From Nothopassalora personata (Eukaryota > Ascomycota > Dothideomycetes > Mycosphaerellales > Mycosphaerellaceae), in NCBI GenBank assembly GCA_033816765.1, contig CM066293.1, positions 3,534,001 through 3,598,000 on the forward strand: a stretch of DNA of 64,000 nt, read 5' to 3'. Below the pieces are notes generated by a model, which saw only the letters and a program-made list of their open reading frames with translations, was not told the DNA's origin and searched no databases. The position numbers and the translations under genes were made by a program. Shown piece after piece: positions 1 to 10,450 of the stretch (its first letter is position 1; each line of letters opens with the position of its first letter).

Positions 1-2
1 CC

Positions 3-221
3 AAGCTAGAACCAGCAGACCCCAAAACACCATGCCAACAGACATTCCATTTCCAGACGGAAGAAGAAGACGAATTCGAAGTCGAAAAGATCCTGCAAAA
101 GCGAGGTCAGCACTACCTCGTCAAATGGAAAGGATACGACGACTCAGAAAATACCTGGGAACCAGAAAAGAACCTTCAGAACTGTCAGCAAAGGATCAAA
201 CAATTTCGGGAACGAGAGTGA
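3..221 (+). CDS. pol: Pol C-terminus: integrase tail plus chromodomain (partial)
   Basis: Reading frame 3 is open from the left edge to the TGA at 219-221. It begins with KLEPAD, the usual segment after the integrase GPY/F module (compare HVSLLEPAD), followed by a Gln/Glu-rich linker. A canonical chromodomain follows: FEVEKIL, then [18 protein letters not shown], with the aromatic-cage positions F/Y, W and W present. Chromodomains on gypsy integrases direct insertion toward H3K9-methylated heterochromatin in the chromovirus clade. The rest of Pol is outside the window. The longer ORF at 32-283 lies in another frame and is a shadow. Confidence 0.9.
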   Translation, partial: KLEPADPKTPCQQTFHFQTEEEDEFEVEKILQKRGQHYLVKWKGYDDSENTWEPEKNLQNCQQRIKQFRERE

Positions 222-227
222 CCTACG

Positions 228-731
228 CTATAATCGAACTTCAGAACTCCCGGAGAAGACAAATGGAGACGCCACACCAATAGCCTCCAAGTCTTGGGCG
301 AATGATTCTAGATCCGGAGGAGGATCGATATTCGAGGAGGATACCTCCCGGGAGACGCACGCAATCTTCGCGTTCAGCAGTTTGTTGTTCGCATCCCGGA
401 CCTTCGAGTTGCGATCTATCCGCGCCTGGAGCTCCGACATGCGAGAAAACAACCGAAGAGCTTCTCGCGTTGTCTCGTCCATCTCTTTCTTATCGGCCTC
501 GATCCTAGCCGCGAGAGCGTCGTCCACCCGGTCTAGCTTCTCCCAGGAAGAAGTGACGCACTCCTTGCCGCGACGAGCACACTCTGCGCAAGGCATAAGG
601 GAAAAATCCGCGATGTATACGCAGCAACGGCTACGAGAAGAGCAGAAATCGCAAGGGACTGGAGCGTCGAGGGGATTGGCGAGTATTCGTCGATGGCGAG
701 AATGACGGTCGGAGGACTTGCGAGAAGACAT
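228..731 (-). CDS. Antisense Zn2Cys6-like / coiled-coil protein inside the retrotransposon
   Basis: A 167-aa ORF on the strand opposite pol, lying between the pol stop (221) and the polypurine tract/3' LTR. The ATG at 731 is preferred; five more codons upstream begin only with GTG. The N-terminus is Ser/Arg/His-rich. Cysteines at residues 27, 30, 37, 48, 51 and 58 give C-x2-C-x6-C-x10-C-x2-C-x6-C, the spacing of the fungal Zn(II)2Cys6 binuclear cluster; the second half, CAECARRGKEC, is especially typical. Residues from about 62 to 125 are charged and heptad-like, probably a coiled coil, and the tail is acidic. The gene converges on pol with a 6-bp gap. A TATA-like ATATAA lies 33-41 bases upstream of the ATG. 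Decayed homologues occupy the same place in elements A and B. Function is unknown; a DNA-binding regulator of the element is a guess. Confidence 0.7.
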   Translation of the reverse strand: MSSRKSSDRHSRHRRILANPLDAPVPCDFCSSRSRCCVYIADFSLMPCAECARRGKECVTSSWEKLDRVDDALAARIEADKKEMDETTREALRLFSRMSELQARIDRNSKVRDANNKLLNAKIACVSREVSSSNIDPPPDLESFAQDLEAIGVASPFVFSGSSEVRL

Positions 732-806
732 CGTTACAGTATCCACGAGGGCGGGGACAACCCTGATTATATCATCTTACTAACACGTGACCGTGAGGAC
801 ACGGCC

Positions 807-822
807 AAAGGAAGGAGGGAGA
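807..822 (+). other. Polypurine tract next to the 3' LTR
   Basis: Sixteen consecutive purines (AAAGGAAGGAGGGAGA) end 3 bases before the LTR start. This is the expected plus-strand DNA primer site of a gypsy element transcribed left to right, which agrees with the pol orientation. Confidence 0.75.
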
Positions 823-825
823 TGG

Positions 826-1203
826 TGTTACGGATCAATATGACGAGGACACTGCCCAGCCAATGGACGCCCTACAGCTCACAGGAAGCAAGGACCAATA
901 AGATATGGCGCGACGCTGCAAGAGCGCGACGGCTGTCGAGCCTGCGCAATGTCGAGCCAGCGCGACACAGCGCGCCTGCCAAGAGCTTCGAGCCAGAAGC
1001 ATTCTCCTATGTATTTAGGAACGCTGAGAAACCCTTATGGCTTCGAGGCGTTCAACTCATGTTACTATCTCACTGATTGGAATACACCTCTTACTCCAAT
1101 TATTGCACTTCGCTCTCAGCTCGCCTCAGCCTCTCCAAAGAATACCGCCACGTGACTTGACTTCTCTCCCCCCTTGAGATTAGCCCTGGAACGAGACATA
1201 ACA
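826..1203 (+). repeat. 3' LTR (378 bp) of the left-edge chromovirus
   Basis: Starts TGTTACGG and ends CATAACA, giving the TGTTA/TAACA inverted termini shared by all A/B-family LTRs here. It follows the polypurine tract directly. An internal block around 1011-1075 (GTATTTAGGAACG, CTTATGG, TTCGAGGCGTTCAAC) aligns by eye with the RIPed LTRs of A, B and C. The 5' partner is outside the window, so the target duplication (right side TACGA) cannot be checked. Confidence 0.75.
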
Positions 1204-1955
1204 TACGACCTATATATGGCTCACTATAAGTAGGACATAGTATAGGCCGAGGGGGTGGAAGAATAGGCTTAATAGTAGCCGCTCTATTAAAATCCTCGTT
1301 AACACGCCCATTAATAATTACTGCTTAGGCATAAACTACACTAGCCATAATACCGAGCGCTAGTAACATTCAACTAACCTAAAGGTAACAGCAGTTTCTA
1401 GCCACTTAATTAGCCGTCATTAAATGACGCTGCAACCCCTACACTTTTACGAGACTAGGTTAAATCCGGGGTCGAACTATCGACTAATAAGAGCATAGAG
1501 AACTCCGACTATAATAATAGCTATTAAAATAACGCGGTTAACAGTAACGCGTCTTAATAGTACATTAACGACTTTAAGTAGCAATTAATGGATGCACTTA
1601 TAGAGGAAGACCGTAAGGAGATTATAGTAGATATAGATACTTCGACGACTCTAGACGTCGCTACCGCTCCTCCTTTAGCAATCCCCTTCGAAGAACTCAG
1701 TTAAATAGATGAGTTTTCCCCTAATTCTAACTACACCCTTACCGACACTAGGAAGAGGCTCCGAACCGCCTACTTCTACTATGCTCTATATAATATTATG
1801 GTCGCTAACGTTGTTATTAGCTAGATAGCGGGCATCCGCCCGAGACCTCGTTACCTAGGACGTAAGCACTACGATGTCGTACGAACACGCTGATCCTCCC
1901 CTACACGCACTATTAATACTATTACGTCGATGCACCGCGATAACCTTCTACCCGA
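1204..1955. other. Partly RIPed DNA leading into a copia remnant
   Basis: No ORF and no recognised domain in the first part. Composition shifts quickly to TA-rich. From about 1600 a broken acidic reading frame on the plus strand may be the copia linker between integrase and RT, but I cannot place a named domain in it. Confidence 0.4.
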
Positions 1956-3570
1956 ACCTCTAAACTACCGAGCCGCTATAAAGTACCGCTTTGCCTAATA
2001 ATAGCGTGAAGCTATAGCTAAAGAGTTTACTAAAGTAGTCTTAACCGGCACGTTTAAACTAACTATATAGTAAGAGAAGCATTATAATGCTTAGTAAGAG
2101 GACGGACTTTAGCTACCATTACCGCTAAAGTAGGTGTACAAGTATAAGTTAGATAAGTATAGTATACTAAAGAGCTTTAAGGCCCGGCTATACGTAAGAG
2201 GCGATCTATAGGGCACACACTTAGATACATACGCCGCTACATTGCTAGTAAGCATGTTTCGCCTCTACTGTACTATAGCCGCGAGCTTCGACCTAGAAGC
2301 TAAACAGTTTAATATTGTTAACGCCTTCTTAAACTTAGACCTACTATACACTATGTATCTATAGCCGCCTCCTAGAATCGATCGCCCTACCGATGGACAC
2401 GCTCTTAAACTAGTTAAGGCCCTCTACGGACTAAAGGAGTCCCCTTTGTTATAGTACAACTCCCTTACCGAGACGCTAGCCTCCCTTAGAATGGTTCCTC
2501 TCTCGGACTCCGAATGTATCTACTATAATAATAAGGTTATGTTCTTCTTTTATGTGGACGACCTAGTTATACTATATTACCGTAAGCATAAGGACTATAC
2601 ACTTAGTATTAAGAAGCGTCTACTTACTAAGTACGAGATGCACGAGCTTAGAGATCTTACCTAGTTTCTAGGAATTAAGGTAACACGAGATCGGTAGAAG
2701 AGACTGCTGTAGCTCTTATAGGAGGACTACATCGAGAAGCTCGCTACTAAGTTTAGCATATCTACTAGCGCACGTAAGACAAGTGTGCTAGTGGATTAAC
2801 ACCTTAACTAGACGGTGCCTAAAGGCTATATTGTAGAAGCTATTAAGATCCTTACTTACTAATAACGCATTAGATCCCTTAACTTTGTAGTATTATATAC
2901 ACGCCCGGAGATTGCCTTTTCCCTATTAATGCTTTCGCAGTATCTAACTAAGCTAATAGACACGTATCTAAAGCTTATAGACTAGTGCCTACGCTACCTC
3001 CTAGAGACTAAGAACCTCTACCTTATGTATAGCGCTAGTAAGCACATTACTAGCCTATATAGTTAACCTAAACATCTCGGTAAGAACTATAAGTTCTTCG
3101 GTATATTAGATGCCTCCTACGGTATAAACGTCAACAGGACTAGCTCTAGCGGATGGATCTTTATGCTCTTTAGCGGACTAGTCGACTATAAAGCATCTAA
3201 GTAGATTACTGTTACTAAGTCCTTAACCGAAGCCGAACTCCTTAGCCTATTATAAGCGGCATTAGAGCTAATCTAGTAGGAACGTATCTTCGCCGAGATC
3301 TATCTCGAGTTTAACTAGTATATATACCTATACTATAACAACACCTAGACTATTCGACTTATTAACTAGTAAGGGTAAAAGCTTAACACTAAGCTACGCT
3401 ATGTTAACATCCACTACCACTAGCTCCGCTAGAGAAACTAGCGAGGAGATATCGAGATTCGGTATCTTAACACTAACGACATGCCTATAGATGGGCTTAC
3501 TAAGCTGCTACCACTATAAAAGCATAGGCACTTCGTGGAGCTGCTTAACATAGCTAAGGAAGGCGTAGAC
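1956..3570 (+). pseudogene. Ty1/copia reverse transcriptase and RNase H, RIP-degraded
   Basis: Plus-strand translation across stops gives the copia RT order. First comes PEP-NYRAAIKY with a GTF stretch, then LK-VYKYKLDKYG, FKARLYVRGD, FNIVNAFLN, and LVKALYGLKES. FFFYVDDLVI follows, with the catalytic YVDD at about 2551-2562. Next are YEMHELRDLT-FLGIKVTR and YTRPEIAFSL. The RNase H has DASYG, SSSGWIFML and TKSLTEAELLSL, then the typical end MPIDGLTKLLP. Many TAG and TAA codons fall at Trp and Gln positions. RIP is milder here than further right. Gag, protease and integrase cannot be recognised. Confidence 0.85.
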
Positions 3571-3620
3571 CTACGCTCCTTAGCGCCTACTATAGATGCT
3601 AACACTAGCCGCATTACCTT

Positions 3621-4600
3621 AGGGGGTGATAATAACGCCTAAGAAGCGTAGGCCTGCTACTATACTAGTAGTAGCTCTTCTCGATAGTTACTAGTACTAG
3701 GCTTTAACTATAGGACTCTTCTCCTCGGCGCATCGTAGTAGCGATGTAGAACGATATAGTAATTAGCTACTACTAAGCGCGACTTCCCTTTTATCCTTCT
3801 ATGCTATATTAGGAAGGAACTAGTAGTAGGACTGCATAAAAACACCTCTTTAGGTCTAAACCCTTCCTCTTTCCTTAACTAACCAACATGGACCGGTAGA
3901 GGTTATATAGTATATTCGGCACTACTATCTCCTCTACCGGCTCCGCACTACCGCCTAGCGCCGCTAGCGCCGCCACCGCTAGAGTAAGCGTCCACCATTC
4001 ACCGGCGCTACCCTAGTACTACTATTACTAGTAGGTGTTTCTCGGACTCCCATTAGCCTATAGTAAAAGGACCGGAAACACCCCTGTTACTAGTAGCGGT
4101 GTAGCGTATACGTACTAGTAACGGCGTAGCTAATCACGAGCGCTGAAACACTATTAACTTCCCTACTACTAGTAGCATTAGCATCACTATTACTACCTCC
4201 GTTACTATATTATAACGAACGCTATGACATTATCGTTAATCCCTCCATTATTGTCCTTACCTTACTTAGAGACAACATCTCTACCCGCTAGGCATGTAGC
4301 ACCTACAGTACTACCGTCGATAGGATCACCCTTGCCCTAAGTAGAAAGATAAGGCCTTTATAAGCTATAAAGACCTTTCATTAGGTAAAAGAGTTCCTAC
4401 TAGGACGTAGCTAAATAGTAATCTCTACCTAAGGTAGGAAGCGGAGTTCTCTAAGACCGTAACCGAAGTTACATATGCGTAGCTATTAGATAGTAGTAAG
4501 GCACCCTAATTGCCGAAGCAATAGCGTACTATAACACCTAGGATTTTGATTAAGAATGGAGCGGACATTAAAGCGGACGATAGGCTAAGCAATAAATTCA
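3621..4600 (+). repeat. Possible copia 3' LTR and unidentified AT-rich DNA
   Basis: A purine run (AGGGGGTGA, from about 3621) follows the copia pol end, where a polypurine tract and LTR are expected. The LTR end cannot be fixed and no 5' copy was found. At 3891-3955 the sequence ACCGGTAGAGG is followed by its complement CCTCTACCGG, a potential hairpin. Otherwise only TA-rich DNA with no ORF. Confidence 0.3.
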
Positions 4601-4610
4601 GCAGATATAA

Positions 4611-4690
4611 TAACCCCTAGGACTCGAACCTATAACCTTACATGTCCGTTAAAATGTAGGGAGATAGTACGCCTTACCGTTCAGTACTAT
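4611..4690 (-). tRNA. tRNA-like sequence (degenerate tRNA or SINE head)
   Basis: On the minus strand there is an A-box-like TAGTACTGAACGGTAAGGCG and, about 40 bases later, a B-box-like GGTTCGAGTCC whose flanks form a 4-bp TAGG/CCTA T-stem. The acceptor stem and anticodon arm do not fold convincingly by eye, so it is a pseudo-tRNA or tRNA-derived element rather than a working gene. Confidence 0.3.
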
Positions 4691-4739
4691 AAGAATAGCT
4701 CAGCTACCCTACCGGATAAGAATCATATCGCTTAGAACC

Positions 4740-5224
4740 TATTATATGGGTTAACTGCAGTGTGAGGGACTTAGTGAGATTGTAAATAGGGATGTGAGGC
4801 TAGGACAATAGCCTTACCTAAAACGCTAACTTAGCGCCTTACTGTGTAGCTTATAATAGAGCTCTAATAAGCGCACAGTAACGACGCCTTGCGTTATAGG
4901 TGGGTGGGTAGGGTGATAGGTGATAGATAGGGTACACGCGATCACATGCGATTAGCTCATTTACCTATAAGCCGCACGAGCTAAGGGGGTGTGTCACGAT
5001 CTAAGCGTGTACCGGCGCTATAGCCTAATTAAACCTAAGGCAGTAGCGGCTAAGAATTAGGTAACATTAATTAGTCACCTGTAGCCTTTTCATAAGTAGC
5101 CCTTTCAATTCTAGCTTAGATATATGTAATCTATTACCTGCTTTTGAAACACCTTTATGAGCCTATTTCATAACTTCTAACCACTTGTAACGTAATATCC
5201 GTCCTACTCCGGGTCTCAGTTCTC
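4740..5224. other. Patch with ordinary dinucleotide content; possible LTR start
   Basis: TG and CA are common again at about 4740-5030, for example the GGTGGGTGGGTAGGGTGATAGG region near 4900. At 4985 a GGGGG run is followed by TGTCACGATC; TGTCACG is also how the intact element's LTR begins on its coding strand, so an LTR fragment of a related element may start at 4992. No end, partner or ORF is visible. Confidence 0.3.
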
Positions 5225-7209
5225 CTTATCTTCTCTATTATCGTAGTAGGATTCGTTAATATCTACTTCTCGGAGCGTAGTATCCTACCGATAGGTTACT
5301 CCTAGGGTTCCTTGCGGTTATTAAGGCTAATATCCTATGCTACTTTTAGCGGAGTAGTAAGTCTAGTACGAGTCTTAGTAATAGAAACGCTAATAAAGGG
5401 CTCCGTAACTATTTTGAGTATCGCGATCGATCTCGTAGTTAACTCCTTTTACTATTATTCTAAACGTCCTAGTCCCTTTCTTAAGCTTATCGAGTTATAT
5501 TATAACGTACGTATATCGCGAGGCGAGCCCCTCGTAGGTAGTCTAGAGGGAGTCCTCTAATGCTATATCTTTTATCGCTAATAGCAACTTACTAACCCCC
5601 TCGGTTACCTTCTAAAGTTAGTCTTGTACTAACGAGAGGCGTCCCTAGGGATCGTTTACGAGTATTTCGTTTATCTCGATGTCTAAGAGGTCCTATTCTA
5701 GCTTCTCTAGGATCCTCTATTTCGCTTATTCGACCGTTCTCGCTTCGGTCGTTTCCGGACGTTAGGTAGTGTTTATCGCACTAAATGTTCCTTTTTATAG
5801 ATTAAGCCTCTCTATTAGGGTGTCTACTTAGTTTTCTAGTTAGTCTACTACTTCTTAGATTTTATTACGTACCTCCGTACGTATAGGTGTAGTATCTATA
5901 AGGTCTTCGAGGGTAAATAACGTGTTATCGAGCTATTCCTAAAGTTAGACCGTTAGTTCGGTTACCGTAATAGCCTCGATTACGTCTCTTAGTTGCTGTC
6001 GTACTATCTCGATTCTTAAATCCTCGGCCGCCCGGTAGCTTATCGAGGTGTCCCTTATCTAGATTATATTAAACTAGCGTGTTCTTCTAAACTGTTATAG
6101 TTAGTCCGTATAACTATAGTATCCTCCTCGTCCCTAAGAGAGGTCTAGGAGTAGTATATTACTTTCGTCGGCCTTCTCCCCTACTCCTCGAGTATAGTCG
6201 GCGCTACCTAGTAGTCTAACACTACTCTCGAGTTTACTAGTTCCTCATTACATTATGTTAAATTACTCGCGGCGTACTATATTTTTCTTTCCGCGGTAGT
6301 TCTTCGCTATATAGCCTTCCTTACTATAGGTATAGTAGGTAATGCTTCCTTTCGAACTCTTTTAGTTATAAGGTCCCTTTCTTTCTTACTTCTTTAGTAG
6401 TTTCCCTCGCTCGGTGTTATTAAAGGTTCTTTCCTAGTCTATTGCGTCTAGGTCCCGAGTGTTAGTGTTTTTTCTACTATATCTAACCCTATCGTAGCTA
6501 GGTTAAAAGGATTTTCCGGGGTTCCTCGTATACCGCTTTCCCTAGTGTAGCTTATAGAGCTAATCGTCTAGGTAAATCGCTACCTATATTAAGTCGTTAA
6601 GCGTATCTTACCTACCGCTATAGCGTATAAGCTCGGCCTTAACGGAGTCCTTAAGTCCCTCTCTAAACGTGTCTACTAAGGACTTGTCGTTCTATCCCGT
6701 AATAATCGAGTATTCCTTAAACTTAGTAGCGTACTCGGCTACTAAGGTTTTCTAGGTTATTCCTTTAATTTCCCGGATAGCCGTATTCTATTTATTAGAG
6801 ATCCCGAAGAGCTTCTTAAGTTCTCTCTTAAAGATCGCGTAATTTCTAAACATTCGGGTCTTATTCTTAGTTATACGACTGTCGAGATAGCCCCTAAGAT
6901 ATAGCTTTATCTAGTGTTAGGCCCGTCCCCTAAGAAAGGTAATAGCAAATAGCGTACGCTAGTTTGCCTCTAACTTCTTATAGAATAAGATATATATGTC
7001 TATCTAGTTAAGCTAATCGTCGAGCTTGCTTCGGTCTCTAAAGTAGAAGTCTAGTTTAGCTACTTTAAAGTTAGTCTTATCGTCGTCGTCGGACGTAATT
7101 ATCCTATCGGGATTCCTAGGTTTTAGGCGGCTTCCTCCTACCTTACTAGGGGCGAGAGTTCCCCTTCCGTTACTTATCTATAGAGTACTTATCCTTAGGA
7201 CGTTTAAAG
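5225..7209 (-). pseudogene. gag: Gypsy element C: decayed gag, minus strand
   Basis: The stretch 5225-5440 aligns base by base with element B at about 51340-51560 (shared CTACTTCTCGGAGCGTAG and GTTATTAAGGCTAATA), that is, the gag-to-protease linker of the same family read on the minus strand. Further right, about 5600-7200 occupies the gag position and includes a region near 6290-6350 that corresponds to B's zinc knuckle. Protease and everything after it are missing, so C is truncated near 5225 where older DNA begins. Heavy RIP has left no usable ORF; the 82-codon plus-strand ORF at 5312-5560 is a chance frame. Confidence 0.65.
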
Positions 7210-7536
7210 TGTTATAAACCTTCGAGATAGGCTAACTCTAAGTAGAGGATAGGATATTACGTAGATTGGGCTTCTTTAGAGAGTACTAGACAAGGTGTAG
7301 GAGGTAGGTAATTAGCTAAAGAGAATAGGTGTATTCTAATTAGTAAGGTTATAATATAAGTTAAACGCCTCGAGACTATAAGGGTTTCTTAGCGTTCCTA
7401 AATATAAAAGAGTATACATCCTAGATCTATAGGGTCTATCTACGGATCCCTTAGACCTAAAGGATCTATAGTGTCTATCGAGGGAGCGATAGATCCTCTA
7501 TATAGGGGATCTATATTACGGGATATAGATCTAATA
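7210..7536 (-). repeat. Probable 5' LTR of element C
   Basis: Starts TGTTATAAACC on the plus strand and contains the family block GTTAAACGCCTCGAGACTATAAGGGTTTCTTAGCGTTCCTAAAT seen in the other LTRs. The next-door internal bases (CGTTTAAAG) match the start of A and B internal DNA. The outer end is uncertain: TAATA at 7532-7536 is my choice and TGTAACA near 7581 is an alternative. Confidence 0.5.
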
Positions 7537-7589
7537 ATGTTACGTACTAGCGTAAAGAGCCTTAGGCCCGTCGTGCATAGAATGTAACA

Positions 7590-10450
7590 GTCTTATAGTT
7601 ATACTTAGTAGGTATTATCTTACGAAAATAGAAGGTAATTAGATACTACTCGGTACTAAATAGTTACGAGATAATAACCGTAATCGTAAAACCTAAGGCG
7701 TTCGTTTTAACCCGCGTACGTAACGTAGGATCGAAGTACCTTAGGATAGGTACTCCGAGGAACCTAGCTTTTAGCTATTAGAACGCTTACTCCTCGTAAG
7801 CGGACTATATAAGAGGCCCTTACTTCTTACTGTTCTTATATCCCTTTAATAGGTCTATTAGTAGCTTAGTAATCGTTAAGTACTCTTTAATAAACTACCT
7901 ATAGAAGTTATAAAATCCTAGGAAGGCCTAAACCTTATAGAAACTTATAGGCGTAGACTATTCCTTAATTACGGCTACCCTACTCCTATCTATTTATACA
8001 CCTACGACGCTAATAATAAAGCCTAGGAACTTGGAACTTTCCTAGAAAAAGCTATACTTCTTAAGATTCGTAAATAGGGCAAATTTTTATAGCCTCTTAA
8101 GTACCGTACGAACGGCTCGTACGTACTCCTTACGCGTTACGCTATAGATAAGAATATTATCTAGGTAGACTATATAGATATTATCTACTAATCTAGTAAG
8201 GGCCTTATTAATATACTCTTAAAAGGTAGCTAGTATATTAGTTAACCTAAAAGGTATTACTAAGTACTCGTAGTAACTATATCGCGTATGAAATATAGTC
8301 TTCTACTCGTCTCCTCGCTTAATAAGAACACGGTAGTAGGTATCTAATAGGTTAATTATAGTAAAAAGCCTTATACCCTATAGCCTATCTAATATCTCGC
8401 TAATTAGGGGTAGTAGATATTAGTTCTCTACTATAATATTATTTAGGCCTCTATAATCTATATAGAGCCTAAGAGTAACGTTCTTCTTTAGTACAAATAG
8501 AATAGGCGTACCCGCCTTACTTATAGATCGCCTAATCTACCCCTTCTCTATTACTTACGTAAGGTATTCCTTTAAGGCCTCTAGCTTAGCTAAGGACTAG
8601 TAGTATAGTAGCTTAAATGGGGACTTCTTTCCTTCTACGAGATAAATTATATACTTAATCCCTTTGGGTATCTTACGCTTCGCCTACTTATTAGGTATAT
8701 ATATATATATATCTTAGAAGTCTATAAACTCTTTAGGCTATAAAGGACCCTCTACTTCGAATACTACTATAGTAATAACCCGAGTACTTATCGTATATAC
8801 CTACTTTAAGCTCTCAAGATCCTTAAGGAATTTACGTATGTTACGCTACTATACTATAGGCGTCTTAGTACCCTAGAACTACTAGTTATTCTTATCGGCC
8901 TTTATAATCTAATTACGATACTACTAGGGCCTATCTAAAATTACTAACGGCCTAACTATAGGCGCTATATAGTAGATAGCGTTACTTATACGCTCTACTC
9001 CTATATTATTAGCGAGTCGTATATAAACCGTATAGGCGCCGTAGTAATTTCCTTAGTCCTACGCGTATAACTCTAAGTTTAGGAGCTTTATACTACTAAT
9101 AGGTTATATCTAGTAATAGAGTAAATACTTCTATAATACTAAGCTAAGATCCGCGCCGTTATCTAGGAGAAACGTAGCCTCGTAAAACCTTTATACGTCT
9201 CGACTACGCCTCGTAAGTAACGCGCTAGACTCGTATTAACTTACCTTAAGGGGTCTATATAGAAACTTAGACTTAGAAGTAACCCTTCTCTAGTCCTCTA
9301 CCTTTCCCCTAATTACCCTTTTATTTAACGCCTCTATAGTCTCTAGCCTATAAACCGCTTAAGCATTATAGTCTTTCTATAGGTATTTACTTTAGTACTC
9401 CGTCTTAATATAACCCTTCTTACCGTAGCCGTAGTACCCTACCTTCGACTTCTAGCTAGTTGTAGAGAAGCTACCGGCGTCTAGTTACTAACTTATATCC
9501 GAGGCGCCTAGTACTTAACTTGACTTCTATTACTTTAGGCAATTAACCCGCTTATATACACCTTTAGCTTTATACTTACGACGCCTATACTACCCGCGGT
9601 CGTACTCTCCGGTACTACCTTAGCGCTCGGTACTTTCGATACGCGAGGCTAGAACTACTAGCTCTTCTCTAGTAGTAGGGATATTATAGTAGCTATCGAT
9701 AGTAGACCGTAAGCGAGGCGTAAGCTTTACTAATAGGTACCGTATACGCTATACTTCCGAGTAATTACCTAACTAGTCCTCTATAATATCTAACTTAGTT
9801 AAAAACTATCGTACTATCTATTTATTCTTCTATTTTATAACCTCGTACTCTAATATAATATTAAGTACGCGATTTATAGAATCGCTATATACGTTTTAAT
9901 AGAACTTCTTAAAGTCCTAGTATATATACCTTATAAGGTTAAAGATGCTATAGTTAGCGTACTATTGCTTACTTACCTCTCTACTAAGATATATAACCCT
10001 ATATAGGACCTTTAACTCGTTCGTTATATATATAGTACCTAAGAGGGTAAAGATAAGTAAGAGTTTCCTAAGGAATACTCTTACCTTCTATATCGTATCT
10101 CCTCTAAATAGCGTCGGCTCTTTTAGACGCGGTTAAGTTATATACGCTATAGCCGCGCCTCGTACTATAATATTATCGTTAGTAGCTATAGAAGTAGGGG
10201 CGAGAATTATAGTAGGGAAGTAATCTTCTCTAGCCGGTCCTCCTAGGGGCTCCGGAGGTAGTACGCTTATAGTACGTAAGATCCCTAACCGCTTAATCTC
10301 TCGCTATATCTCCTACTCTTCAATCTTAGCCCTTAAGGCTTCTCTTCTCGTTACTAAGGCTACGGAACGTACCTACTACTATCCTCTCGAGCTTATAGGG
10401 GGCTTAGGTAACTTATCGTTATACGTAGTATAATCGGGCTCTATAGTATA
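7590..10450 (-). pseudogene. Gypsy element D: gag, protease region and RT, RIP-degraded
   Basis: Minus-strand translation gives a second gypsy lineage. Gag ends in a zinc knuckle near 9410-9440, with codons reading YYGYGKKGY where CYGCGKKGH is expected, i.e. TGC to TAC and CAT to TAT changes. RT follows: [30 protein letters not shown], then YLDNILIYS at 8156-8167 (the second catalytic Asp has become Asn). Next come SSKFLGFIIS and VQAFLGFYNFYR, and the start of RNase H. The frame stops near 7590, inside RNase H, where element C's LTR region begins. Integrase is missing. Upstream DNA to about 10450 fits gag and a leader, without clear motifs. Confidence 0.75.

Larger units (their letters stand above)
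1..1203 (+). mobile_element. 3' part of a non-RIPed Ty3/gypsy chromovirus, truncated by the window edge
   Basis: Right end of an LTR retrotransposon whose body lies left of the window. In order it holds the C-terminus of pol (chromodomain), an antisense ORF, a polypurine tract and a 3' LTR. Base composition is ordinary, with CA and TG abundant and Trp and Gln codons intact, unlike the DNA that follows. The chromodomain and the LTR ends (TGTTA...TAACA) match the decayed elements A and B further right, so this is probably a young relative of that family. The 5' half and 5' LTR are not visible, so intactness cannot be judged. Confidence 0.85.

Noticed and set aside
32..283. 83-codon plus-strand ORF at the left edge
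   Set aside because: Frame 3 encodes a clear chromodomain over the same bases, so this frame is a shadow.
5312..5560. 82-codon plus-strand ORF
   Set aside because: Antisense to the gag linker of element C, hydrophobic only because of TA-rich composition.
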